Below are positions 9,701 through 19,765 of a stretch of DNA of 30,405 nt, in pieces. The DNA lies in NCBI GenBank assembly GCA_036897485.1, contig JAYMTF010000774.1, positions 1 to 30,405 of the forward strand. Reading direction: 5' to 3'. The DNA comes from Pelargonium nanum (lineage: Eukaryota; Streptophyta; Magnoliopsida; Geraniales; Geraniaceae). Below the pieces are notes generated by a model. It was not told the origin of the DNA. It did no database searches and worked only from the letters and a program-made list of their open reading frames with translations. A program made the position numbers and the translations under genes. Position 1 is the stretch's first letter. Each line of letters opens with the position of its first letter.

Positions 9701-12142
9701 ATGTTGATTTCTCCCCATGTCTTAACCGTTGTGTTTATGTGATAAATTTTGGTTAGATTTTCCGGATAAGATTTCACCTGGCCCTAATTATCAGATATTG
9801 ACTTGAATTGAGATGAACCTATTCATATAATAAAAAGAAAAGATTACATGAGATGTATCAGATAATCATTAGGTTAGAGCGCATTCAGAGATGATGAGCT
9901 ATCATGAGTTTCTCCATAACCAATGCTATTGAGATATGGAGTGGATGCTGATGATCACGTGGAAATTGAGGAGAGAGTTGTCATTTTAGAAACTTTAGTA
10001 CAAGGGCACTGTCCAAATATCTGCAGGGTAGCCTCTTATTGATGACTGCATGGATGAATACTTTCATTACATCCATCTTCTTTGTCAAGTTTGTATTCAT
10101 TGTGAAGAATGCAATGTGGTGTGTGAGTCAAGTGATGATTTGTTTTAGAAGATTGTTTAGATTTAAGTTTCATAGGCTTCATACTGGGACTTTAGTGTTC
10201 AGCTTGAACTTATATTTTCCTGGTGACTCTGGAATAAGTTGCCTGTTTGAATACCTTATGTTAGTTTTTGGATGGAAATTCCCTATTTCTCGGTTTTTTT
10301 AGCTCATTATATTGTGATTGCTATCTTCAATACATATTGGAATGTTTTTAAATTTTATCTGTACAAGCAGATGTGCCTAATAGGAGGATTTTTAATATTA
10401 TTTTAGTTCATATATTTACTTTCTGTTATGAGTTGTATATTGGAAATGAAATTCTTCAGGTGTTTTTAGTTCTTTGGTTCATATCCATCTTGTTACTTAC
10501 TATCCAAATATTTCAGATAAAATTCTGGAAATAGAAAAAAGTTAAAGAAATCTAGAATGTATATGACCTCATCTTGAAGTCTACATACACACCTATTCCC
10601 TGTCATCTCTGTTGTAATCATTTCATTTGGTTGAGGTTGTTTGTAAAATAATTGGTCATGCCATTTCGATTGAACAGGTAAAATTGTTTCTATCGGAGGA
10701 GTGCCCTTCACAAGTTGGGTTGACTGGTCAAGATCACCTTCAAGCAAAGGCGGCATGGCTCTTGCATTCAACTGGAACAGGTTCTGATGATTTCTTACCT
10801 CCAGGTTTTGAAGGATCTCATCCTACAAACCAGTCGCAGATTAATTTGTCTGAAATCCCTCTGATCAAGTGGAGCTGCCCACCCAGGGTAAATGACAGTC
10901 CGTTTGAATCATCATCTTGAATTATTCTTCAGTAGTTTCAATATGATTCATGACATTCCGTATGCTCAAGTCTCTCATAAAATGTTTTTGACGTATTGTT
11001 TAACAGATTGTTATGAACTCAACTTGGCTGGTGGCTGCTGGAGATGAAAGCAAAGAGGTAGAGATTCTAAATCAAAGGGAGATGAGAGTGCTTGAAGCAG
11101 TTTATCCGCGCCCATCTGCTATACCTTCAAAGTTTGATATTTCTCTTGCTCTGCGATGTTTTTTAGCTGTTTAGTTCCACATTTCTACTTTTACCTGATC
11201 TCTCTCATTTCATCCTGCAGCCCCACTGTTTCAGCGGACGTAGAAGACTTCAATCAGAATGATTGGCAAACTCCTCTGATACCCATTACTCCCATTGAAG
11301 ATGAAGATGCAGCAGCAGATACATTCTCGGACTCCATAGCACAACATTCATTAATGGCACCTGGAATGCCATCTCCCTCTAGCGGCATGAATCCAGCAGC
11401 TGGAATGACTCTTGGTGTAGATACTGATGTTGTAGCCGCAGCATCTGCGGCATTTGGTGCAGTTATGAATAGCAATGAACAAGGAAACCTGATTGACCAT
11501 GACTTGCTGATTAAGATTCTTAGCAACCCAAAATTGATCGAGAAATTGGTTACAGATCACGGACCATCCACATCCACCAGCATGCAGAACATGCCAAACC
11601 CAAGGTCACCTCCGGTAGCTATACCAGATCCTCCTGTTCATATCAATCGGCAAGAAATGATTACACCATTAATTCCTACCTCAGGTGGATCCTATTATCC
11701 TCAGCCAAGTGTAGTGGGAGTGGGACATGTTCCTAATCCGCAGCTCCCTCTTCCTCCACCTCCTCCTCCTCCCGGAGTGGTCCCTGTTCCTTCTCATCAG
11801 CCTTCTGCTGGAGCTCCTCCGAAAAAAGACATAAATTATTACAAGAGTCTGATACAGCAACATGGAGGGGAAAGACAAGATTCCCTCCCACAATATGGTA
11901 ATAACCGACATAGCTCACAACCCGGAGGTGGAAACCAAGAATCCTTAAATAATCCCAAGTCAAGAGATTCAAAGCCGAGGATTATGAAACCGTGCATATA
12001 CTTTAACAGTTCCAGGGGTTGCCGGCATGGATCCAACTGTTCTTACCAACATGATGAATCGTACCAGAGGCGAGGGAGCAATATGGGAGAGGGACAGAGT
12101 GCGAAGAGAATGAAAATGGATCGGGAGATTACAGGTACATAG
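6683..12142 (+). CDS. C3H6: CCCH-type zinc finger protein, C3H6-like (At1g19860 family), 4 coding exons, 438 aa
   Basis: Exons: 6683-6742, 10678-10887, 11007-11131, 11221-12142. All introns are GT-AG and phases agree (1317 nt). The N-terminus 'MRGLHKSKRVSWAADVNLCQ' is the hallmark start of this family, and 6683 is the first in-frame ATG. Residues about 60-140 ('PLIKWSCPPR', 'VAAGDESKEVE', 'REMRVLEAVYPRPSAIP') resemble the corresponding region of LUMINIDEPENDENS and other C3H6 relatives. 'DHDLLIKILSNPKLIEKLV' follows, then a Pro run (about 307-322), 'DINYYKSLIQQHGG', and one zinc finger at residues 390-409 with spacing C-x8-C-x5-C-x3-H. The tail 'SAKRMKMDRE' is basic, NLS-like. Such fingers bind RNA or DNA; this protein's molecular role is not established by sequence. 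The neighbouring ARF5 gene supports the orthology. Confidence 0.95.
6743..10677 (+). other. Intron 1 of the C3H6-type gene (3935 bp)
   Basis: Flanked by CAG|GTAAAA and GAACAG|GTAAAA. It is T-rich with many short chance ORFs in all frames, none recognisable. I see no LTR, TIR or transposase text. It is unusually long next to the other introns of both genes (about 80-700 bp). Long first introns in plants can carry enhancing sequence, but nothing here proves that. Confidence 0.8.
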
Positions 12143-12560
12143 TAGCCATAGTCATGCATGCAGTTGCCAGTTGGTGCTGCTCCCATCCATCACTGCTCAC
12201 TGCATTGCATGTATATCTTTCATATGCTAATTACTGCCCAAATTTTCATCTCTCTTCACATGTTGTAGGCTTGTAGCGAATAGCCTTCATTTTCAATTGT
12301 TTTATGTTGTCCGTGTGAAAGATTGAAATTTAAATCATGTTTTGAGAGCCTTGATAGTCACAATTAATCTCGGCAATTAGTGACCATAAAACAGCATTTT
12401 GTCCATTTGCACCCTCATTTTGTATACTTGCAGTGAAATTTTGGCTTTTATCCTTTCTGCTTCTGTGAAGTGCTAGTGCATAATGTGATTGTTGATTGGA
12501 CACTTTTCTCCAATGCTTAGGCCGTTCATGGTATTCTAGGCATATCATACAAAAAATAAA
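12143..12560 (+). terminator. 3' UTR of the C3H6-type gene with poly(A) signal candidate
   Basis: T-rich sequence after the TAG stop, with TGTA-containing far-upstream-like elements and AATAAA at 12555-12560. The real cleavage site cannot be read from sequence alone. Confidence 0.45.
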
Positions 12561-13167
12561 ACAATTTTTTTAATACTAATCCGAAGTCCGAACATCAAAA
12601 GCACTTTACAAATGTGTGTAACAGTTGATAGAATATTTTGATGGTTTTCAATTATTAAAGTCATTAAGCATTTTTTGAACGAGAAAGTCCAATCGAGTTT
12701 CACATCTCTCACAATCACTACGAGAAGATCATTGCAATAAGCGAGCGAGCAAACTTTTGGCAATCGAACTGTTTTGGCACCAATATTCAGCACTTCAATA
12801 TTGCTCGCAAAGTGGTTTTTATTAGCTTGTTAAGTTGCTCACGAAAAAAAAAAAAAAAAAAGAGGAAACAATTTGCTTGAAATTTGAAAAAAGAGAGGCT
12901 AGATTGAAAATTAAAGCTCACATCAGTAATTTACCCCTAAAAGAAAGTTTTGGTGCGAATCTAAAAAAGGAGGCTTTCATCAAAAAAAGAAGAAGGCTAG
13001 ATTGAAAATTAGAGCATACATGAAATCAATAACTTGCAATTATTTCTTACAAATCATAGTTTAATTGGGACAACAAAAATCAGTAATCAAATCCATTCAC
13101 ACTTCACTCTATGACGGTTAATTTTGTTTCATTATACAATACCTTCCTTTCATTAATATTCTACAAG
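12561..13167. other. Convergent spacer, part 1: A-tract, small repeats, possible transposon end
   Basis: No gene seen. An 18-base A run lies at 12844-12861. A roughly 36-base segment beginning AGGCTAGATTGAAAATTA occurs at 12896 and again, diverged, at 12994 (98-bp spacing). CACTACGAGAA at about 12716 followed by GCGAGC/GCTCGC words recalls a CACTA-type terminus, but no partner end was found. Confidence 0.4.
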
Positions 13168-13489
13168 CAAAAACAATGTTCATTACAGTTTACAAATATA
13201 CCCATTTGGGTTGCTTTCTGTAGCTCCACAATCGCTTGGAAAAATCACTTCTCGGCTACGAAAGCATCGATCTTTGGAGACCCAATTTGGCCAACGAGCT
13301 CAAGCTGTATCTGCAGCAGCACCAGCTCCTTGTAGTGGAATTGGTTGCAAGAGCTTTGAGTGCTTGAATAAGAAGAAACTGAGTAGAGATTGTGTTGGCT
13401 GTTTTGATTTGGCTAGTAATGGATATGAGAATCAGAAGTTTGTTAATCGTAGAGGGAAGACTGATTTCACTATTGATAATGTGTTGTAA
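13168..13489 (+). other. Unidentified ORF, no ATG start, possible gene fragment
   Basis: Open in frame from a stop near 13154 to TAA 13487-13489, about 110 codons with no in-frame ATG before the Cys-rich part. The product has a basic Ser/Leu/Arg-rich stretch ('SLGKITSRLRKHRS'), an Ala-rich patch ('QAVSAAAPAPC') and three clustered cysteine pairs ('CSGIGC', 'CKSFEC', 'CVGC'). I do not recognise it. It lies between the two convergent genes, so it could be a captured exon, a decayed transit-peptide gene, or chance. Codon texture is more gene-like than that of the flanks. Confidence 0.25.
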
Positions 13490-13855
13490 CCAGAGAAATT
13501 AGTGTAAACTGTAAAGAGCCAACTCAACTAAAAGCTTAAGCTGATAGTTGAAGGCCCAATATTAGTTTTATACTCTAACAATTAGAGTTATTAATGTTTG
13601 ACATTGATCGAGTTTTGAGGACCGGAGGTTTGTTTTGGTTGGATAACTTTTATTGTGCCAATGAGGATAGCAAGAAAGTAATAACCCGATTGCTGGAGCG
13701 AGTTTTGAGGTCCGCAGGTTTGCATAAGCCAGTTAGAATATGAACTTGGCAATCTTTATAAACTAAGGTTCGTTCGTATGTTACATAACAAAGATTAAGC
13801 TACGTATAATCTGTAGACCAATGGTTACAACAATGCGAACCAGTAACTTGGGTTC
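13490..13855 (-). terminator. 3' flank of ARF5 with poly(A) signal candidate and a 90-bp-spaced repeat
   Basis: On the minus strand AATAAA lies at 13654-13649, about 200 bases after the ARF5 stop. The motif CGAGTTTTGAGG[A/T]CCG[G/C]AGGTTTG occurs at 13609-13632 and 13699-13722 with two mismatches, the mark of an old 90-bp tandem duplication. Confidence 0.45.
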
Positions 13856-16800
13856 TTAAGCTTGGCTTCCACCTAACATGGTGTTGGTGGTGGTGTTCAA
13901 CCCTTGCATTGCAGCACTGTTGAGAATTTTCATTCCCTCTTCACTCATCTGCTCGACTTCCGAAGGTGACAAAATTCTGATGCACCGGACACACCCAACG
14001 AATTCCCTGCACATGTAGTTGCATTTGATCAGCAAAGACAGTTCTAACAACATCGAAAAAAATGGAAATGGAAAAAGAAACTTACTCCCACGGATCATCC
14101 CCGACAAGCAGAACATCATTCTCGTAGTCCACATAAACAAGCTTCCACCCCGAACCTCTAGGATCATTCAGCAGCCCCTCGAGTCCAAACATACACTCAA
14201 TGGCAGAGCACAACTCCTCATAGTTCTTAAAGCTTGTCACATCAATTGACCTCCCAACAGATCCTGCCTTCTGAACCTGCCACTCAAAACAATGTTACTC
14301 AACATCTTGATTTAGAGAGAAAGAGGAACAAGATTCAAATTACAAAATGCACAACAGCAAGGTCTTTAAAGCCCATTATAGAATCACAAGTCCTAAAATT
14401 TATGGATAAAATCATTGAATGATTATGGACTGTGATAACATGATAACTTCTTGAGGACCCAGTTCACAGTAAGCAACACAAACCTCAAATTCAATCATGG
14501 TTCTAGGCACCTCTGATAACCCATCAAACCCCCCGGAAATATTTTATTTACGTACCTTGGTATAAGTTCGCACAGGTGGAGCAACTTGCTGCCAAGAGCT
14601 ATTTTGTAGAAGGCTGCTTTCATCAAACTCCAAGTCCACATTGCTCGAAGAAGTACCTCCTGAGTTGTCAGGGAAATCTTGCCGACAGAACGCCTGGGAG
14701 TCTGTTAAACTGGCACAAGTTATTTGAGACTGAAGATCCTGACTTGAATTTATGTTACCTACTATACAATCTGATGGATTCTGGAAATGGCCATCCTTCA
14801 ATTGACAATATTCATCCAAAATGGTACTTGAAACAGAAGGATCAATCACAGTACTTCCACCACTACTAACATCAACATTGAAGCAACTGTAAATCCCACT
14901 TTGATCGTTGCTCTCATCTGATAAACCCCTCAATCCACCAGAACTTGAGACACAATTGAGGGGCTGAGAGAACGGAGCAAGTTGGTCTACTTGGGTCAAA
15001 CATCTAAAACTATTCAGGTGATGATCCCACATTTCCTGATCCATAGAAGTTTGAGGTGGATTCATTGTTGCAACAAGAGGATCTTGCAACCCGAGCATTG
15101 ATAAAGGCCCAGGCACTCGAAGAACCCCAGCTAGTGATTGGCAAGTAGGAGGGCAGAGCATCCACTCATCAGTGTCTACAAATGGAAGCATGCCATTTGT
15201 AATAATATCAGAATCAGATTGGGGCATATCAATGTTCTTGGGGATATTCAATGATTCTAACTGTGGCTGCGCCTGGACTGGCCACCCTGTGGTTTGCAAG
15301 ATCAATGGACTCTGGTTCTGGTTTGAGGATGCTAGCTGGTCAACATGGTTGGGGGGTTTCATAGAGCTTGCAGACAGTTTATCCGCATTGCACTCTGTTG
15401 GCATTAACTGGTTTAGTTGATCAGCTGAAAGTTCAGGTTCTACTTTTGCTTTATCCGCGTTTGTAGAGGTTGGTGTTTGATTTTCTAATTTTCCGGGAGG
15501 ATTCTGTTTTCCAGGGGCATTTTCTTGTGATACATTGGAAGTCCTAGAATCAGATTGGTCGAGGCTGTGCTGAGAATGATTCTGGTTTTGCAGCAAAGTA
15601 TTTTCCGAATAAAGAATCTGAGGTTTCTTGATCTCTTGCATTGGAGATGACATAATAGGTGAAGTTTGGCGGTTAGTTGCAATTTTTCCAGCAGTGTTGA
15701 CCATCTGAGGTTTCAGTAGCATCTTGACCAACTGTTCCGAACAGATATTTGAAATTGAGGAGTACAAAAGATCCGCATTTCCATTTTCAGGGACCCGAAT
15801 AAATGGCCTCTTTATCAGATTTCCCCATTCGGACTCTGTTCCTGTTAGCATATGAAGTGTTATGGGCTATTAATATCTAAAAGACATGTACACCAAGAAA
15901 ACAAATCAGACATGAGCTCACCCATATATCCAGGATGTAACGGTCGCTTAAGTCCAGAAGTAAGAGAAGGAAAAATAAAAAGACTCTCTGGAGTCTCTAT
16001 TTCCCACGAACTAACCCTGTTCTGTTTATCACTACACCCTGACTCGTCCCACTCGACCTATTTACGAAAAGGATAAGAAAAACTGTTAGAGTAGACACCA
16101 AAATGGGTGGACAAATCCGGAACTCGTGAGTTTAACAGAAGAACAAGAACCCAACATCTAAGTTAAGTAACACATTTCACTCCATTCAGAAGTAGCATGA
16201 CTTGCCTGAAGATTTCGCCACTTGGAACCAGGCCATCTTAGTGGATCCATGTCACTGATGCCAACTATTGTTCCCATATATCTGCAGAAAGTATGGGAAG
16301 ATGTGAGCACATTCAAAGAGATGGAGCCTTAAACTATGTATTAAACACCCTTTGGCTTTAACATTCCCAATAGAGACTCAGTTTGCAATAAAGCAAAATA
16401 TAATCACAAAATGCTGCAGGCCTCCGTTGTTTCAACATTAGCTACACATAATAAAGACGTAAAAGGAACAAGTCACTCAGAAAGTTACCTTCGCTTACCC
16501 GACTCCTCTGTTTCAAACATCATTCCAAATCTCATACCAACTGAAACGTGAGTTCCAAAGACAGATTTTCTGTATTTAGCCAATGGAATGACAAATTCTG
16601 ATGGGCATGCCCTGAAATATGTGGAATGAATTGTATGGTTAAGAAACTAGACATACAATAGACGAGAAAATGAAGACAAATATATTGAATCAAACCTTGG
16701 ATTGTAGAAAATTGTGAATGGGCTTCTATTTGCTGCAGCATGAGCTGCAGCAGCAAGGACTCCAATGTGCATGCTATCAGCAGATAATACTGATGATGGC

Positions 16801-19054
16801 ATTGTTACTTGCTGGCGGTTTGCTCGCCTTACTCCCACCATAAGCTGTGACTTCTCATCCCTTTAAATCATGAAATATAAGATGTAATGAGATCATTTAG
16901 ATAAGTAGATGGTTGTGAACTGTTTAAAACAGTCTCATAATTATTGTTTTTCATTGGATTGTAAGGAAAAAATACATCATTGTCTATTAATGTTCTAAAA
17001 GGTAAAACAATTTCAATTGTGTGTCTACATGATCTCAGGAGACGGTGTTAAAGATCCATCTCGTTGATAAATAAAAAAGGTTCTAACAAGATTAAAACAG
17101 GCAATTAGAAAGATAGACAGTTGCACATAAATGAAATCTTGATTATAACATAGGAATAGCCTCGTGAGAGATCTTGATTATAGGTCACACTATCCGGATA
17201 TATTAAAAGTATGCTCAAGAATAACATGGTAGAGCTCCATTTCGTCTTTGATGGGATCAATCTCGACACATGTTAGCATTTATTTACCAAAAATGGCAGA
17301 ACATACATTTTTAGCAAGTGATGAATGATGTAGAATGGACTTCTAAGAATTAGACCAAAAGTTACGTTGCATTAATAGTAATACTACTTGCTATACTGGT
17401 TAATAAAACCGGTTAGGGTTGTATTAGCATAGAGTAAGGTCATCAGTTAATAATAAGTAAGAAATACGAGTGCAATTAAATAGTTGAATGTCTCTGTGTG
17501 CTTAAATGATATCTTTTGCTAAACAAACTACTGCACCTAACATGAAGGCCATTTACCTGATAAATAGGACGGAATCACCTGCTCTAAGCCGTTTTGCACC
17601 AACAAATAGACTCCACCCAGTCGTAAGAAGATGTCGCTTTGGCTGCCCTATATGAAAAGAGAAAAAAAGTTTAAACATGTGTCCCTATACCAACTGCAAA
17701 AACATAAGACAAAACTAGAGAGCATCCTCACCCCGGTATATATGACGAAATGTCCAAGTATTATCATGCAAATCTCTGACAACAAGCTCTTGAGATGGTG
17801 GTTGCATCGTGTAGTCCTTAATGAAAATGAATCAAGAAACTAATTTCAATTCATATGAACTTCCATCACTCCACACAACTCACAAAAGCAATACTACAGA
17901 ACCCTCACCAGTGTAGGGAAGAGCTTTTCAGCTGCTCTCCGGGGCACTGAGAAGCCACCATGTGTGCTTGTATCACTTGCAGTCAGAGTTTTGCAGAAAA
18001 ACTGACTTGGATGCTTGCTGGGCTTTAGTCCAAAGTCCGGTGTAGGAAAAACATCTCTTTCCTAATCCAGAAAAATATTTATCATTTAGAACTGTATAGT
18101 TTCTCTATACTTGTTGCCCGTAGTGTTTAAATATAATCCTGATGGATTATAAGTGAAGATAGGCTTACAGAGTTCACTGGTTGAAGACTCATTTGGGCAA
18201 AGATTTCATCTGTATCTTTATCTGCCTATCAAGAAGAGTCAAACAACAGATTATAAACCAAGGCATAAAATAATATACACATATGAGAGGGCCAAGGAGG
18301 AATATATTAGACAAAACTACATACATGTAATGTAACATTGTGAACTTGGCACAATAACTGAGATGCAAGATTTGGATAGTTCGGGATCTGCGAGGTAGCT
18401 ATTCGTTTAGTAGAAACCGCCACCTGATACGATAAAAGGAAAAGGTTAATCAAAATCAAAGATCAGTATACATGATCAAAACTACAATGGTAACACCACA
18501 AGTTGGTCGCATTGATCAAAACCAAAAATTGCATTGCACTGGAAATTAGATGTGAAACAATAAATTGGTTATTGCAAGATAGATTATGCTCATGAAACAC
18601 AAGGCTCTCTTCTTTTACTGATAATTATTGGGCGTTTAACTACTAGAATATAACAGCAAAACTTAGAATAACCATCACAAATTAAAAGAAACACATAATA
18701 TATGATAGCAATGTAATTAAAATGCAGACCTGTTCACTGTGTCCTTGAGGGAAGTAGTAAACCAGACTTCCCACCTGCGGCAAGTAAACCATGGCGCTGG
18801 CGCCGCGGTGCCACAACTCCGGGTTTTTGCCTTTCGGATCCCTGAAAACACAAGCAGCCAGCAACACCATTTCTATATAAGTGTTGCACATGTGTTTATT
18901 GTGTATAGCTACCAATGTTTTAAGGTAGAAACAAACCAGATTGATCCTGCATTTCTTTGAGCAGCTTCATCTCCTCAAGCAGAGTTGGTTGTTGTTGAGC
19001 TCCACTTCCACAAACCATCCCTCCAGTCTTGATCTTCTCCTGAACTGAAACCAT
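13856..19054 (-). CDS. ARF5: Auxin response factor 5 / MONOPTEROS, 14 exons, 947 aa expected; frame broken in exon 2
   Basis: Exons (minus): 19054-18937, 18841-18730, 18423-18325, 18225-18169, 18061-17909, 17816-17732, 17647-17557, 16860-16696, 16611-16489, 16281-16206, 16057-15922, 15841-14556, 14276-14086, 14006-13856. Twelve of the thirteen joins keep phase; exons 1+2 total 230 nt, one short of a multiple of three. Domains: B3 DNA-binding (about 150-239, '[20 protein letters not shown]', '[17 protein letters not shown]'), ARF/ancillary domain (about 278-366), a Ser/Gln/Leu/Asn-rich middle region typical of activating ARFs (406-830), and a C-terminal PB1/Aux-IAA-binding domain (about 830-930, 'RTYTKV', '[19 protein letters not shown]'). 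'[15 protein letters not shown]' is the ARF5-type tail. The protein is a nuclear transcription factor that binds auxin-response elements and drives embryo, vascular and organ initiation, repressed by Aux/IAA. Confidence 0.96.
16058..16205 (-). other. GC-AG intron (intron 10 of ARF5)
   Basis: The donor reads CTTCAG|GCAAGT, a near-perfect splice consensus except for GC in place of GT, and the acceptor is AAATAG|GTCGAG. Joining them restores 'WRNLQ|VEWDE', a conserved ARF5 junction, and no nearby GT does so. Confidence 0.88.
18730..18841 (-). other. ARF5 exon 2 with 1-nt frame loss and altered LWHACAGPL motif
   Basis: After the acceptor CAG, exon 1's leftover G plus GG gives 'SGIRKA', as in homologues (S-G-x-R-K). 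Then the A5 run appears one base short, so 'NPELWH...[18 protein letters not shown]' is read one frame away. That second frame is the one that joins correctly to exon 3. Just after 'ELWH' the expected ACAGPL is RGASAM, which creates an ATG in the good frame. An upstream AG (ATATAG at the intron end, 31 bases before the main acceptor) would restore phase but would replace 'GIRKA' with intron-derived residues. Confidence 0.85.
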
Positions 19055-19070
19055 ATTTCTCTCCACAACC

Positions 19071-19461
19071 TCAACCAAAACAGCTCAATTTACAGAGTCC
19101 AAAATCCAAACTAACAACAACCCATATTGCAAAACCCCCATTTGTTTGCATTTGAAGAAAAGAAACAAAACCAACCAATTTCCAGACCCACCACTGTCTG
19201 TCCTCAAGTCATGAAATGCTGGTTGATGAAAAGAAAAGGAGAGAACTTTACAGACAGACCCATGTCAAAGAATCTCATGCTACAAAACCCAATTTGGGGA
19301 ACTAATAGAATCCAAAATCAAGGAACAAAGCCTGCAAAAAGGGACTGTAAATCTGAAAGGGTGGGGCTCAATTCAACAAATCAATCAAAACCCATCATCA
19401 GTTTGCATCAAAGCACGCGGACCGAAGCACGACCCACCATTTCCATGATCATCACTCCCAT
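19071..19461 (-). promoter_or_regulatory. Cluster of upstream ORFs in the ARF5 leader
   Basis: At least a dozen ATGs on the minus strand lie between the inferred transcript start and the coding start. Clear uORFs are 19461-19408 (17 aa, with further in-frame ATGs), 19398-19381 (5 aa), 19278-19204 (23 aa) and 19151-19071 (26 aa, ending 16 bases before the main ATG). Arabidopsis ARF3 and ARF5 leaders carry uORFs whose effect depends on the reinitiation-promoting ribosomal protein RPL24B/STV1, so this fits known translational control of the family. It assumes an unspliced leader. Confidence 0.6.
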
Positions 19462-19463
19462 TC

Positions 19464-19490
19464 CTCTCTCTCTCTCTCTCTCTCTCTCTC
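19464..19490 (+). repeat. (CT)13 microsatellite in the ARF5 leader
   Basis: An uninterrupted CT run on the plus strand, so GA in the ARF5 transcript sense. GA/CT runs are common in plant 5' leaders. Confidence 0.9.
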
Positions 19491-19756
19491 AACAATGCCC
19501 CAGAAAAAAAAAAGAGCTAGCTTTGTTCAATCCCCTCAAAACCCACCACACTTTCTCTCTCTAGACACTCTTTTTTGTTGTTGTTGATTGGAACTGCGAG
19601 AACAGAGTTTCTGTAAATAGCGATTACGTTGCAGCTTTAAATTTTGTAGGGGATAAAGTTTAAATAAAGCATAGCAAAGGCTATGAAAATTCGAAAACAG
19701 TTCCATTTTCACATAGCAATACAGAGATCAAGAAACAGAGGAGAGAGAGGACAAAG

Positions 19757-19762
19757 AATATA
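19757..19762 (-). promoter_or_regulatory. Putative TATA element of ARF5
   Basis: TATATT on the minus strand in an A-rich context, followed about 30 bases later by pyrimidine-rich sequence suited to a start near 19730. This would give a leader of about 680 bases, long as is usual for this gene. Position-based guess. Confidence 0.35.
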
Positions 19763-19765
19763 TTT

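Noticed and set aside
9889..9955. Possible C/D-box snoRNA in C3H6 intron 1 (ATGATGA ... CTGA)
   Set aside because: No terminal stem pairs around the boxes, and the motif is expected by chance in nearly 4 kb.
19127..19564. 145-codon plus-strand ORF
   Set aside because: It lies antisense to the ARF5 leader, is Lys/Thr/Ser-rich from the GA/CT tract and low-complexity sequence, and has no recognisable domain.
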